A DNA stretch of 64,000 nt from Cellulomonas fimi (GTDB taxonomy: Bacteria > Actinomycetota > Actinomycetes > Actinomycetales > Cellulomonadaceae), in the NCBI RefSeq assembly GCF_028583725.1, contig NZ_CP110680.1:3658001-3722000 (forward strand). Reading direction: 5' to 3'. A program made the translations under genes and the position numbers. Shown piece by piece: positions 36,622 to 44,923 of the stretch (the first letter of the stretch is position 1; every line of letters starts with the position of its first letter). Below the pieces are notes generated by a model that was not told the DNA's origin, did no database searches, and saw only the letters and a list, made by a program, of their open reading frames with translations.

Positions 36622-37554
36622 TCAGCGCGGGGCGACCGGGAGGGCCTGCAGCTCCGGGAGCCGGGCCGCGAACGCCTCCAGGACCGACTCGCGGCCCGCG
36701 TACACGCCGTCGGGTCGGGGCCAGTGCACGACGACGTCGGTGAACCCGAGCGCCGCCGCGCGCTCGACGCCCTCGACGGCCAGGTCGAGCGACGTCAGCG
36801 AGAACACGGGCGCACCGTCGAGACTCAGGTACCGGCGCAGCCGCGGCGTCGTGACCCCGTCACGACCCTCGGTGGCCTCGACCGCGTCCATCTGCGCCGA
36901 CACCTCGGCGAGCCCGGCCCACCAGCGCTCCTGCGCACCCGTGGGGTCACCTTCGGCGCCCTCGGTGTCGTACGTCGGCCCGTAGGTGACCCAGCCCTGC
37001 CCGAGCCGCGCGGCCAGCCGCATCGTGCGGGGGCCGGCCGCGGCCATGAGGAACGGGACCCGCGGCTGCGCGATCGTGCCGGGGATCATGCGCGCGTCGT
37101 GCGCCTCGTAGAACTCACCGGTGAACTCGGTCGACGCCTGCACGAGCAGCCGGTCCAGCAGCGTGACGAACTCCTCGTACCGCCGGGTCCGCTCGCCCCG
37201 CGACCACGGCGGCCCGGTGACGGCCGCGTCGAACCCCTCGCCGCCCGCGCCGATCCCGAGCAGGAACCGGCCGCCCGACACGTCGTCGAGCCCGAGCACG
37301 TCCTTGGCGAACGGCACGGGGTGCCGGAAGTTCGGCGACGCCACGAACGTGCCGAGCCGGATGCGCTCGGTCACGGCCGCGGCCGCGGCCAGCAGCGGCA
37401 CGGTCGCGAACCACGGACCGTCGGCGAGCGTGCGCCACGCCAGGTGGTCGTACGTCCACGCGTGGTCGAACCCCCACTCCTCCGCCCGACGCCACCGCTC
37501 CTTCGCCTGTGACCAGCGGTCCTGGGGCAGCAGCACGATCCCGACGGCGACCAT
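36622..37554 (-). CDS. LLM-class F420-dependent oxidoreductase
   Basis: A 310-residue luciferase-like TIM-barrel flavin/F420 oxidoreductase. Typical are AEEWGFDHAWTYDHLAWR, VTERIRLGTFVASPNFRHP, DDVSGGRFLLGIGAGGEGFD and VPFLMAAAGPRTMRLAARLGQGWVTYG. Substrate unknown; such enzymes are abundant in Actinobacteria. TAGGGT lies six bases upstream of the ATG, giving leaderless geometry. It converges with galE, 39 bases apart. Confidence 0.9.
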   Translation of the reverse strand: MVAVGIVLLPQDRWSQAKERWRRAEEWGFDHAWTYDHLAWRTLADGPWFATVPLLAAAAAVTERIRLGTFVASPNFRHPVPFAKDVLGLDDVSGGRFLLGIGAGGEGFDAAVTGPPWSRGERTRRYEEFVTLLDRLLVQASTEFTGEFYEAHDARMIPGTIAQPRVPFLMAAAGPRTMRLAARLGQGWVTYGPTYDTEGAEGDPTGAQERWWAGLAEVSAQMDAVEATEGRDGVTTPRLRRYLSLDGAPVFSLTSLDLAVEGVERAAALGFTDVVVHWPRPDGVYAGRESVLEAFAARLPELQALPVAPR

Positions 37555-37624
37555 GCGCCGACCCTAGCCGCCGGCGACGACAGCCGACCGCGCGCGCGAC
37601 GCCGTCACGCCACCGAGGGCGCGG

Positions 37625-37999
37625 TCAGCCCCAGCCGAGCTCGTGCAGCCGGTCGTCATCGATGCCGAAGTGGTGCGCGACCTCGTGCACGACGGTCACC
37701 GCGACCTCCTCGACGACCTCGTCGCGGTCCTCGCAGATCGCCAGCGTCGGGTTGCGGTAGATCGTGATGCGGTCGGGCAGCGACCCGGCGGCCCACCACT
37801 CGCCGCGCTCGGTGAGCGGCGTCCCCTCGTACAGGCCGAGCAGCTCGGGGTCGTCGGACGGCGCCTCGTCCTCGACCAGCACGACGACGTTGTCGATCAG
37901 CCGGGCGAGCTCGGGCGGGATCTCGTCGAGCGCGTCGCGGACGGCGTCCTCGAACTCGGCACGCGACATCTCCACCACGCTCCCATCCTGCCTGCTCAC
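37625..37999 (-). CDS. Zincin-like metallopeptidase family protein
   Basis: A small protein of 115-124 residues of the actinobacterial metallopeptidase family with a minimal zincin fold (PF06262). It contains the zinc motif VVHEVAHHFGIDD (HExxH plus a later Asp), after LIDNVVVLVEDEAP and LPDRITIYRNP, which are family hallmarks. The physiological substrate is unknown. The start is uncertain: GTG at 37999 has a GGGAGG upstream, but family members usually begin near VEMSRAEFEDAV, that is around 37972. Confidence 0.85.
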   Translation of the reverse strand: MSRQDGSVVEMSRAEFEDAVRDALDEIPPELARLIDNVVVLVEDEAPSDDPELLGLYEGTPLTERGEWWAAGSLPDRITIYRNPTLAICEDRDEVVEEVAVTVVHEVAHHFGIDDDRLHELGWG

Positions 38000-38113
38000 G
38001 GCCCCGACGCCTCCCCGGTCCGTCCGGCCGGGCGCAGCGCTTTTGGAGTTCGGCCCCCGCTCCCGTATGCTCGTCTCCGGTCATCCGGCGCCTCGTCGTC
38101 AGGGGCGGGACAC

Positions 38114-38186
38114 GCCCCCATCGTCTAGCGGCCTAGGACCCCGCCCTTTCACGGCGGTAGCACGGGTTCGAATCCCGTTGGGGGTA
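38114..38186 (+). tRNA. tRNA-Glu (anticodon TTC)
   Basis: A cloverleaf with acceptor GCCCCCA/TGGGGGT, anticodon stem CCGCC/GGCGG around CTTTCAC (anticodon TTC) and T-arm CGGG TTCGAAT CCCG. First of three closely spaced forward tRNA genes. Confidence 0.95.
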
Positions 38187-38231
38187 CGAGCAGGTGCAGT
38201 GAAGCAGTACAGCAAGGCCTTGTTCCACCAA

Positions 38232-38305
38232 GGCCCCGTAGCGCAGTTGGTTAGCGCGCCGCCCTGTCACGGCGGAGGTCGCGGGTTCAAGTCCCGTCGG
38301 GGTCG
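38232..38305 (+). tRNA. tRNA-Asp (anticodon GTC)
   Basis: A cloverleaf with acceptor GGCCCCG/CGGGGTC, D-stem GCGC/GCGC, anticodon stem CCGCC/GGCGG with loop CTGTCAC (anticodon GTC), T-arm GCGGG TTCAAGT CCCGT and discriminator G as expected for Asp. Confidence 0.95.
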
Positions 38306-38344
38306 CTCGAAGCGCCGGTCCTCGGACCGGCGTTCTCGTTCCGA

Positions 38345-38417
38345 GGCTCTGTAGCTCAGTTGGTAGAGCGTTCGACTGAAAATCGAAAGGTCACCGGATC
38401 GACGCCGGTCGGAGCCA
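38345..38417 (+). tRNA. tRNA-Phe (anticodon GAA)
   Basis: A cloverleaf with acceptor GGCTCTG/CGGAGCC, D-stem GCTC/GAGC, anticodon stem TTCGA/TCGAA with loop CTGAAAA (anticodon GAA), and discriminator A. Last of the Glu-Asp-Phe cluster. Confidence 0.95.
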
Positions 38418-38423
38418 CCGCGA

Positions 38424-38457
38424 CGAAAGGCCCCCTGGATCACCAGGGGGCCTTTCG
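38424..38457 (+). terminator. Terminator of the tRNA cluster
   Basis: A perfect 15-bp stem, CGAAAGGCCCCCTGG against CCAGGGGGCCTTTCG, with loop ATCA. It starts seven bases after tRNA-Phe, and the 3' arm ends in CCTTTCG. Confidence 0.88.
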
Positions 38458-38559
38458 TGCGTCTCCGGGCGGTATGACCTGGGCCGATGATCCCGACCAG
38501 GACGCGCTCGCCCGCCTAGGGTGGGACGTGCACCGCACTGTCCCCCGACGGAGGAACCC

Positions 38560-39000
38560 GTGAGCAGCACCGGCCCCGAGCGCCCGCGCAAGCCGTTCTT
38601 CGAGCGCTTCACCGAACCGTTCGCCGACATCGCCCGCGAGAAGATCGGGCAGGCGGAGGACCGGGTCCGCGAGGCGATCCAGGCCGAGATCGACGCCGTC
38701 AGCGCGAGCGTGCGCGCCCGCGCCGTGCAGGTCCGCCCGTCGGCCATCGGGTTCGGCGCCGCCGCGCTGCTCACGTTCTTCGGCCTCGCCCTGTTCGTGA
38801 CCGCCGCCGTCGTCGGCATGGCGCACGTCGTCGAGCTGTGGCTCGCGGCGCTGCTCGTCGGCGCGGCGCTCATCATCGTCGCGGGCGGCCTCGCGGCGTG
38901 GGCCCGGCACCGTTTGCCGAAGGGTCAGCCGCTGAGCGTCACGCGCGCTCACGAGGTGGTCCACCCCGCCGAGGAGCAGGTCCACCCCTGGTCCGACTGA
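38560..39000 (+). CDS. Phage-holin-III-like small membrane protein
   Basis: A 146-residue membrane protein with an amphipathic N-terminal half (REKIGQAEDRVREAIQAEID) and two adjacent hydrophobic helices (AIGFGAAALLTFFGLALFV and AALLVGAALIIVAGGLAAW), the layout of the actinobacterial holin-superfamily-III/DUF1469 proteins. It is not a phage gene by context. GTG start with GGAGG six bases upstream. It precedes a second, similar protein gene and a DUF3618 gene; such trios are common in Actinobacteria and are thought to affect the membrane or stress response, which is inference. Confidence 0.75.
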   Translation: MSSTGPERPRKPFFERFTEPFADIAREKIGQAEDRVREAIQAEIDAVSASVRARAVQVRPSAIGFGAAALLTFFGLALFVTAAVVGMAHVVELWLAALLVGAALIIVAGGLAAWARHRLPKGQPLSVTRAHEVVHPAEEQVHPWSD

Positions 39001-39112
39001 CGCTCGCTCGGCCGCCCGTCGGCGCCGCACGGATGCGCCCCGCCACCTGCGCTTGCACACTGGGAGTCCCGGTCCGAGGACGCCGGGCGACGAGCGACGG
39101 AAAGGCGTCACC

Positions 39113-39523
39113 ATGACCACGCAGCCAGGACCGACGGGCGAGACCCGGAGCATCGGTCAGCTCGTGAGCGACCTGAGCGAGCAGACGTCCCGGTTGGTCC
39201 GCGCCGAGCTCGACCTCGCCAAGGCCGAGATCCAGGCCAAGGCGCAGCAGCTCGGGATCGGTGCGGGACTGCTGGCCGCGGCCGGCATCCTCGCGCTGTA
39301 CGTGCTGGCCGCCGCGATCACGACCGCGATCCTCGGCCTGTCGACCGTGATGGACGCGTGGCTCGCGGCGCTGATCGTCACGGTGTTCCTGCTGATCGTG
39401 ACGGTGATCCTGGCGCTCGTCGGCATCCGCCTGGTCAAGCGCGGGTCGCCCCCGACGCCGGAACGCGCGATCGAGAACGTGCACGAGGACCTCGAGGCCG
39501 TGAAGGCGGGGTGGAACGCATGA
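39113..39523 (+). CDS. Holin-superfamily-III (DUF1469-like) membrane protein
   Basis: A 136-residue protein: SIGQLVSDLSEQTSRLVRAELDLAKAEI is the recognisable start of actinobacterial Holin-X proteins, followed by two long transmembrane helices (about residues 47-70 and 77-103) and an acidic C-terminal tail. ATG overlaps none upstream; its stop overlaps the next start (ATGA). Likely an inner membrane protein; biochemical role unknown. Confidence 0.85.
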   Translation: MTTQPGPTGETRSIGQLVSDLSEQTSRLVRAELDLAKAEIQAKAQQLGIGAGLLAAAGILALYVLAAAITTAILGLSTVMDAWLAALIVTVFLLIVTVILALVGIRLVKRGSPPTPERAIENVHEDLEAVKAGWNA

Positions 39524-39837
39524 GCGGCCAGACCACGAAGAAGGACGACGCGACGCAGGACCAGAAGCCGGCGATCACCACGCCGCGCATGGTCGAGGCC
39601 GAGAGCGAGGTCGCGCGCACGCGTGCCGAGCTCGCGGCGACCGTCGACGCGCTCGCCGATCGCCTCGACCCGCGCGCGCAGGCGAAGAGCGCCGTCGACG
39701 GCACCAAGCGGCTGTGGTCGGACGCCACGACCAAGGACGCCGACCCGCACCGGCAGAAGCGGGCGCGCGCCGTGATCGGCGGCGCCGTGGCGGTCGTCGC
39801 GCTCCTCGCGGCGGCGGGGCTGCGCCGCAAGGGCTGA
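39520..39837 (+). CDS. DUF3618 protein
   Basis: A 105-residue protein of the DUF3618 family: VEAESEVARTRAELAATVDALADRLDPRAQAKSA is the conserved core (E.AR.ELA.TVDAL..R), followed by one C-terminal transmembrane helix (AVIGGAVAVVALLAAAGL). It is translationally coupled to the holin-like gene upstream. DUF3618 proteins routinely accompany Holin-X proteins; function unknown. Confidence 0.88.
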   Translation: MSGQTTKKDDATQDQKPAITTPRMVEAESEVARTRAELAATVDALADRLDPRAQAKSAVDGTKRLWSDATTKDADPHRQKRARAVIGGAVAVVALLAAAGLRRKG

Positions 39838-40192
39838 CCACCTGACGGCCTGATCGACCGACCGACCGCGGCGCTGCCATCTCGGGCGCCGCGGTCGTCG
39901 TCGTGACGCACGGGGTGCGGAGGTCGTCGTGACACACGGGCTGCGGACGTCGTCGTGACGCACGGGGCCCGGATCGGGTGCGGGGCCGCGCGGCATCGGC
40001 GGCGGGGTCACGACGTCGTCGTCGTCCCAGGGGCCGCAGTCGGCACGCTCCTCCGGGGCCGGTGTCGGCGTGCGGTGTCCGGTCCGGACACGAGGACGTC
40101 GGCGCCCTCACGGCGCCGGCGTCATGGCCGCACGAGGCGGCGAGAGGGGCGGACGGGTGGAGCGCCCGCCCCGGTCGGTCGTCGGACGGGCG
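39838..40192. repeat. Intergenic stretch with 26-base tandem repeats
   Basis: No gene is seen in this 355-base stretch. Nearly three copies of a 26-base unit beginning GTCGTCGTGAC lie at 39897-39922, 39923-39948 and 39949-39972, with a few substitutions between them. The rest shows no structure I can name; part of it lies downstream of the BldC-like gene. Confidence 0.7.
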
Positions 40193-40402
40193 TCAGTCGT
40201 CCGACGCGTGCTGCTGAGGGACGCCGTTGAGCAGGTCGCGCACCTCGGACTCCCGGTAGCGACGGTGGCCACCGAGCGTGCGGATCGAGGAGAGCTTCCC
40301 GGCCTTCGCCCAGCGGGTCACGGTCTTCGGGTCGACCCGGAAGAGAGTGGCGACCTCGGACGGCGTGAGCAGCGCCTCGGACTCTGCGGGGTGAGCGGTC
40401 AT
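40193..40402 (-). CDS. bldC: BldC-like small DNA-binding protein
   Basis: A 69-residue MerR-type winged helix protein nearly the length of Streptomyces BldC (68). LLTPSEVATLFRVDPKTVTRWAKAGKL, followed by TLGGHRRYRESEV, is the family core. BldC binds direct repeats in head-to-tail multimers and controls developmental timing in Streptomyces; in non-sporulating actinomycetes its targets are less known. The ATG has AGGAGG eight bases upstream. Divergent from the DUF3073 gene across a 414-base AT-richer gap. Confidence 0.92.
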   Translation of the reverse strand: MTAHPAESEALLTPSEVATLFRVDPKTVTRWAKAGKLSSIRTLGGHRRYRESEVRDLLNGVPQQHASDD

Positions 40403-40816
40403 CAGCTGCCTCCTGCGGCGAGCGTGCGGGCGGCCGGCGAAGACGTCGGGTCCGCCCCAGCGGGTGCGGTTGGTGCGGTGCGCGGTAGCGCGGCGGTGCG
40501 GGTGGTGCGGGCTGTCCCACTAGCATGAACGAACCGGCCATACGGCGCATTCCGGGACACAGTATGGTCACGGATGCCGCATCACTCTCATCCAACTCTC
40601 ATCATGCATCGTTACACGAACCGTACCGTCAGCCTAAACCCGACGAATCGGTCATCACGACCCCTGCGGCGGACGTGATGTGTGTCGCTCGCCCGCGAGT
40701 GGTCGGAATAGCGCGGGACCATGTACCGTTGCCCCACGAAGAGACGATTCAGCACCCCGGGGCCGCACGTGTGAGCACGGTGCCGCCCCGCATCCACGTT
40801 AGAGGGGGTCGATGCC
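40403..40816. other. AT-richer divergent promoter region
   Basis: No gene is seen in this 414-base region. It is distinctly less GC-rich than its surroundings, especially 40540-40690. Candidate -10 hexamers include TACTGT (reverse strand, near 40560) and TACCGT (forward strand, near 40727), but I cannot pair them with good -35 elements. It should carry the bldC and DUF3073 promoters. Confidence 0.5.
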
Positions 40817-41029
40817 ATGGGGCGCGGCCGTCAGAAGGCGAAGCAGACCAAGGTGGCCCGGGAGCTGAAGTACTTCAGTCCCGAGACCAACTACCGAGCC
40901 CTCGAGCAGGAGCTCGGCTCGCTGAGCCACAACGATCTGGGATCCGAGCGTCGCGGCAGCGCCGTCGACACAGGTGACTGGTCCCGGGACGAGGACGACG
41001 ACTACCGTCGCTGGTCCGACGACGGCTGA
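40817..41029 (+). CDS. DUF3073 protein
   Basis: A 70-residue protein of the actinobacterial DUF3073 family, opening MGRGRQKAKQTKVARELKY and continuing FSPETNYRALEQELG, the invariant family start, then an acidic tail with DEDDDY. A Shine-Dalgarno-like GAGGGGG lies 10 bases upstream of the ATG. The function is unknown. It ends in a bidirectional hairpin shared with purM. Confidence 0.93.
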   Translation: MGRGRQKAKQTKVARELKYFSPETNYRALEQELGSLSHNDLGSERRGSAVDTGDWSRDEDDDYRRWSDDG

Positions 41030-41154
41030 GGTCGTGAGGTCAGCGTGACGGCCCCTCCGAGCGTGACCCCTCCGCCCCGCTGAGGTCGTCGTCGCCCGGA
41101 CCCGTCCCCGCCGACCCGCACGGTGCGGCACAGCGGTCACTCCACCACACACTC

Positions 41155-41187
41155 ACCGGCCGGTGACGTCCTGCGTCACCGGCCGGT
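41155..41187. terminator. Bidirectional terminator between the DUF3073 gene and purM
   Basis: A perfect 14-bp stem, ACCGGCCGGTGACG against CGTCACCGGCCGGT, with loop TCCTG, between two convergent genes. Confidence 0.75.
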
Positions 41188-41251
41188 TGGTGCGTGCGTG
41201 AGATCGGTGCGTCCGTGATCCCCGCGCGTCGAACGCGGCAGGTCCCCGGGA

Positions 41252-42373
41252 TCAGACGCGGTAGTTGCCCGAGAGGCGGACGGCTCCCCCGTCGACGCCC
41301 TTCGTCCCCGCGACGAAGTCCGGCGACCCCGGCACGTCGAGCGTCGGGTCCGCGTCACGCACGTGGCCCAGCACCCACGCGGGCAGCGCGAGCTCCGACG
41401 CGTGCGCGAGGACCGCGTCCACCGCGTCGGCCGCGACGACCGCGACCATGCCGACGCCCAGGTTGAGCGTGCCCTCCAGGTCGTGCCACGGCACGCCGCC
41501 GAGCCGCTGCACGAGCGAGAAGACGGGCGGGAGCTGCCAACCGCTGCGGTCGACGTCGGCGACCAGGCCGCGCGGCAGGACGCGCGCGACGTTCGACGCG
41601 AGCCCGCCGCCGGTGACGTGGCTGAACGCGTGGATCCCGACGACGCCGGCGCGCTCGACCAGCGCGAGGACGTCGCTCGCGTACACGCGCGTCGGCTCGA
41701 GGAGCTCCTCGCCGAGGGTGCGGCCGAGCTCGTCGACGTGCCGGTCGAGCCCCCAGCCCGCGACCTCGACCACCTTGCGGACCAGCGAGTAGCCGTTGGA
41801 GTGCAGGCCGCTCGACCCGAGCGCGACGAGCACGTCGCCCGCCCGCACCCGGTCGGGACCGAGGAGCTGGTCGGCCTCGACGACACCCGTCGCGGCGCCC
41901 GCCACGTCGTACTCGTCGGGGCGGAGCAGGCCGGGGTGCTCGGCGGTCTCGCCGCCGACGAGCGCCGTGCCCGCGACCGAGCACGCCGCCGCGATGCCGC
42001 GCACGATGTCGGCGATCCGCTCCGGCACGACGCGGCCGGTCGCGATGTAGTCGGTCATGAACAGCGGCTTCGCGCCGACCACGACGATGTCGTCGACGAC
42101 CATGCCGACCAGGTCGAACCCGATGGTGTCGTGCACGTCGAGTGCCTGCGCGATCGCGACCTTGGTGCCGACGCCGTCGGTCGACGTGGCGAGCAGCGGA
42201 CGGCGGTACCGCGTGAGGATCGTCGCGTCGTACAGCCCGGCGAACCCGCCCACGCCGCCGAGGACCTGCGGGCCGTGCGTCGCGCGCACGGCGTCCTTCA
42301 TGAGCTCGACGGCCTTGTCGCCGGCCTCGGTGTCGACGCCGGCGTCGGCGTAGGTGACGTGCGGGGTGCTCAC
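41252..42373 (-). CDS. purM: Phosphoribosylformylglycinamidine cyclo-ligase (AIR synthase)
   Basis: A 373-residue PurM, catalysing the ATP-dependent closure of the imidazole ring in purine synthesis (FGAM to AIR). Key blocks: TYADAGVDTEAGDKAVELMK at the start, STDGVGTKVAIAQAL, GMVVDDIVVVGAKPLFMTDY, LVGGETAEHPG and the late AFSHVTGGGLASNVARVLP. The C-terminal 25 residues go slightly beyond E. coli PurM. GTG start overlaps the purF stop (GTGA), so the two are coupled, the usual actinobacterial purF-purM order. Confidence 0.96.
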   Translation of the reverse strand: MSTPHVTYADAGVDTEAGDKAVELMKDAVRATHGPQVLGGVGGFAGLYDATILTRYRRPLLATSTDGVGTKVAIAQALDVHDTIGFDLVGMVVDDIVVVGAKPLFMTDYIATGRVVPERIADIVRGIAAACSVAGTALVGGETAEHPGLLRPDEYDVAGAATGVVEADQLLGPDRVRAGDVLVALGSSGLHSNGYSLVRKVVEVAGWGLDRHVDELGRTLGEELLEPTRVYASDVLALVERAGVVGIHAFSHVTGGGLASNVARVLPRGLVADVDRSGWQLPPVFSLVQRLGGVPWHDLEGTLNLGVGMVAVVAADAVDAVLAHASELALPAWVLGHVRDADPTLDVPGSPDFVAGTKGVDGGAVRLSGNYRV

Positions 42374-43917
42374 GGGTGCTCCAGGGCGGTCGCGCCACCG
42401 GTCGACGGGACGATGGTCAGCAGGCCGTCCTCGGGGGCGCCGAGGGGCAGCTCGTTCTGCTCGAGCAGGTGCTTGCCGAGGCGGTCGGCGGGCGGCAGCT
42501 CGATCGGGTAGCGGCCGGAGAAGCACGCGGTGCACAGCTGCGAGCGCGGCTGCTCGGTCGCCTCGACCATGCCCTCCTCCGAGATGTAGCCGAGCGAGTC
42601 GGCGCCGAGGGACGCCGCGATCGCGTCGACGCCGAGGCCGTTCGCGATGAGCTCGGCGCGGCTCGCGAAGTCGATGCCGTAGAAGCACGGCCACTTCACG
42701 GGCGGCGAGCTGATGCGGACGTGCACCTCCGCGGCGCCGGCCTCGCGCAGCATCCGGACGAGCGCGCGCTGGGTGTTGCCGCGGACGATCGAGTCGTCGA
42801 CGACCACGAGCCGCTTGCCGCGGATGACCTCGCGGAGCGGGTTGAGCTTGAGCCGGATGCCGAGCTGGCGCAGCGTCTGCGACGGCTGGATGAACGTCCG
42901 GCCGACGTAGGCGTTCTTGGTGAGGCCCTGGCCGAACGGGATGCCGGACTCGGTCGCGAACCCGACGGCCGCGGGCGTCCCCGACTCGGGCACCGGGATG
43001 ACGAGGTCGGCCTCGACCGGGTGCTCGATCGCGAGGCGACGGCCCATCGCGACACGCGCGGCGTGCACGGACCGGCCCGCGATCGTCGTGTCGGGGCGGG
43101 CCAGGTAGACGTACTCGAAGACGCAGCCGGCGCGGTCGACGGGGGCGAACCTCGTCGAGCGCAGGCCGTCGGCGTCGATCGCGATGAACTCGCCGGGCTC
43201 GACCTCGCGCACGAAGGACGCACCGACGATGTCGAGCGCGGGCGTCTCCGACGCGACCACCCAGCCGCGCTCGAGCCGCCCGAGCACGAGCGGGCGCACG
43301 CCCTGCGGGTCGCGCGCCGCGTAGAGCGTGTGCTCGTCCATGAAGACGAGGCTGAACGCGCCCCGCAGCCGGGGCAGGACCTCGAGCGCGGTGGCCTCGA
43401 GGGTGTGGTCCGGGTCGCCCGCGAGGAGCGCGGTCACGAGCGCGGTGTCCGTGGTGTTGCCGCGCGCGAGCTCGCCGCGGCGCTGGTTGCCGTACCGCTC
43501 GGCCACGAGGTCGACGAGCTCGGCGGAGTTCGTGAGGTTGCCGTTGTGCCCGAGGGCCACCGTGCCCGCCGCGGTCGCGCCGAGCGTCGGCTGCGCGTTC
43601 TCCCACGTCGAGCCGCCGGTCGTGGAGTAGCGGGCGTGCCCGATGGCGATGTGCCCCTGCAGGGCGTTCAGCGCGGTCTCGTCGAAGACCTGGGAGACGA
43701 GACCCATGTCCTTGTAGACGAGGAGCTGCTGGCCGTTCGACGTCGCGATGCCCGCGGACTCCTGCCCACGGTGCTGCAGCGCGTAGAGGCCGAAGTACGT
43801 GAGCTTGGCGACCTCTTCGCCAGGAGCCCAGACGCCGAAGACGCCGCAGGCGTCCTGCGGGCCTTTCTCGCCGGGAAGGAGGTCGTGGTTCAGTCGTCCG
43901 TCTGCGCGGGGGGCCAC
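42370..43917 (-). CDS. purF: Amidophosphoribosyltransferase
   Basis: A PurF of about 515 residues, the first committed enzyme of purine synthesis. After a short propeptide (…LLPGEKGPQDA) comes the N-terminal nucleophile CGVFGV of the glutamine amidotransferase domain, with LQHRGQESAGI and GHNGNLTN. The C-terminal phosphoribosyltransferase motif VVVDDSIVRGNT is present. I chose GTG at 43917 because family members begin close to RADGRLNHDLLPGEKG; a GTG at 43935 is also open. Neither has a clear ribosome-binding site. Confidence 0.95.
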   Translation of the reverse strand: MAPRADGRLNHDLLPGEKGPQDACGVFGVWAPGEEVAKLTYFGLYALQHRGQESAGIATSNGQQLLVYKDMGLVSQVFDETALNALQGHIAIGHARYSTTGGSTWENAQPTLGATAAGTVALGHNGNLTNSAELVDLVAERYGNQRRGELARGNTTDTALVTALLAGDPDHTLEATALEVLPRLRGAFSLVFMDEHTLYAARDPQGVRPLVLGRLERGWVVASETPALDIVGASFVREVEPGEFIAIDADGLRSTRFAPVDRAGCVFEYVYLARPDTTIAGRSVHAARVAMGRRLAIEHPVEADLVIPVPESGTPAAVGFATESGIPFGQGLTKNAYVGRTFIQPSQTLRQLGIRLKLNPLREVIRGKRLVVVDDSIVRGNTQRALVRMLREAGAAEVHVRISSPPVKWPCFYGIDFASRAELIANGLGVDAIAASLGADSLGYISEEGMVEATEQPRSQLCTACFSGRYPIELPPADRLGKHLLEQNELPLGAPEDGLLTIVPSTGGATALEHP

Positions 43918-44007
43918 GGCCCTATGGTCGCACACCGGTCCGCGCCGCCCGCAGGCGCGCCCGGCGTCCGGACACGCGGCCCGGCGCGCCCGGGCACACG
44001 GGCCCGG

Positions 44008-44403
44008 TCAGCGGCGCCGGGCGTGCGGGTCGCGCGAGCGGCGGTCGGCGAGAACGGCCAGCGCACCGCCGACGAAGCCCCCGAGGACGCCGAGGCCGAC
44101 GGCCGTCACCGTGCGGACCGCCCCCTCGCCTTCGAGGAACCAGATGAACCCGGTCCCGTCGGCGATCCACTCGACCCCGGGGGCCTTGAGCACCGCGACC
44201 AGGACGAGGCCGACGACGATGCCGACGATCGCGCCGGCGGCGATGAAGACGCTGAACTTCGGCGCGCGGCGCACGGTCGCCGGGCGCGCCGTCGCGAGGA
44301 GCTCCGCCTCCGACGGGACCGGGCTCTCGGCGGCGGGCGTCACGGACGGGTCCGGCGTGGGCCGGTCCGCGGGGTCCGCGGGGGTGGGGGCGGTCGACGA
44401 CAC
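44008..44403 (-). CDS. Small two-helix membrane protein of unknown function
   Basis: A 131-residue protein with a Pro/Thr/Ala-rich, low-complexity N-terminal region (about 45 residues), then two transmembrane helices (FSVFIAAGAIVGIVVGLVLV and AVGLGVLGGFVGGALAVLA) and an Arg-rich C-terminus (DRRSRDPHARRR). I recall such proteins beside purF in related actinomycetes, but no function is known. GTG start with TAGGAT six bases upstream, a leaderless arrangement. It ends 90 bases before purF. Confidence 0.72.
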   Translation of the reverse strand: MSSTAPTPADPADRPTPDPSVTPAAESPVPSEAELLATARPATVRRAPKFSVFIAAGAIVGIVVGLVLVAVLKAPGVEWIADGTGFIWFLEGEGAVRTVTAVGLGVLGGFVGGALAVLADRRSRDPHARRR

Positions 44404-44428
44404 CCCGCGATCCTAGGTCAGCGGCCCG

Positions 44429-44809
44429 TCAGCCACGGCGGCGGGCGGCCTGGAGCGGCAGCCACGCGGACAGGTCGGCGCGCTCCCCCGACGCCCGCAC
44501 GGCACCGGCCGCGACGGCGTCCGCCCAGGTCGTCGCGCCCGTCACGAGCGCGAGCCACGTGCCCGGGTCGGTCTCGACGACGTTCGGCGGGGTGCCGCGG
44601 GTGTGACGAGGACCCTCGACGGCCTGGACCGCGCCGTCGGGCGGGACGCGCACCTCGACGGCGTTCCCGGGCGCGACGTCGGCGAGCTCCTCGAGCGTGA
44701 ACCGCACCGCCGTCCGCCGGGCCGCGACCGGCACGGCCGCGGGGTCGGCGCGCCACACGTCGAGCGCGGCGCGTCCGTCGTCGGGAGAGGTCCGTCGTCG
44801 GGGAGGCAC
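44429..44809 (-). CDS. Bacterial SCP-2-like (sterol carrier family) protein
   Basis: A 126-residue protein of the bacterial sterol-carrier-orthologue family (PF17844-like), with [31 protein letters not shown] in the middle and [38 protein letters not shown] as the C-terminal SCP2-like core. The ligand is unknown. GTG start with GGGGAGG upstream. Separate from its neighbours and from cenA, which follows a terminator. Confidence 0.82.
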   Translation of the reverse strand: MPPRRRTSPDDGRAALDVWRADPAAVPVAARRTAVRFTLEELADVAPGNAVEVRVPPDGAVQAVEGPRHTRGTPPNVVETDPGTWLALVTGATTWADAVAAGAVRASGERADLSAWLPLQAARRRG

Positions 44810-44857
44810 CCGCCCATCCTCCCCTGCCGTGCACCGCGCGGGCGCGCCCGGGCACGG

Positions 44858-44894
44858 ACGAGCCCCGCGGACGAGGGTGGTCCGCGGGGCTCGT
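44858..44894 (-). terminator. Terminator after cenA
   Basis: A perfect 15-bp stem, ACGAGCCCCGCGGAC against GTCCGCGGGGCTCGT, with a seven-base loop, 30 bases beyond the cenA stop codon. Confidence 0.78.
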
Positions 44895-44923
44895 CGGGGG
44901 GCCCGCTCAGGCGGGTCGCCGGC

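Noticed and set aside
38560..39837. Prophage holin/lysis cassette
   Set aside because: No phage structural, integrase or endolysin genes are present. These holin-like and DUF3618 proteins are ordinary chromosomal neighbours in Actinobacteria.
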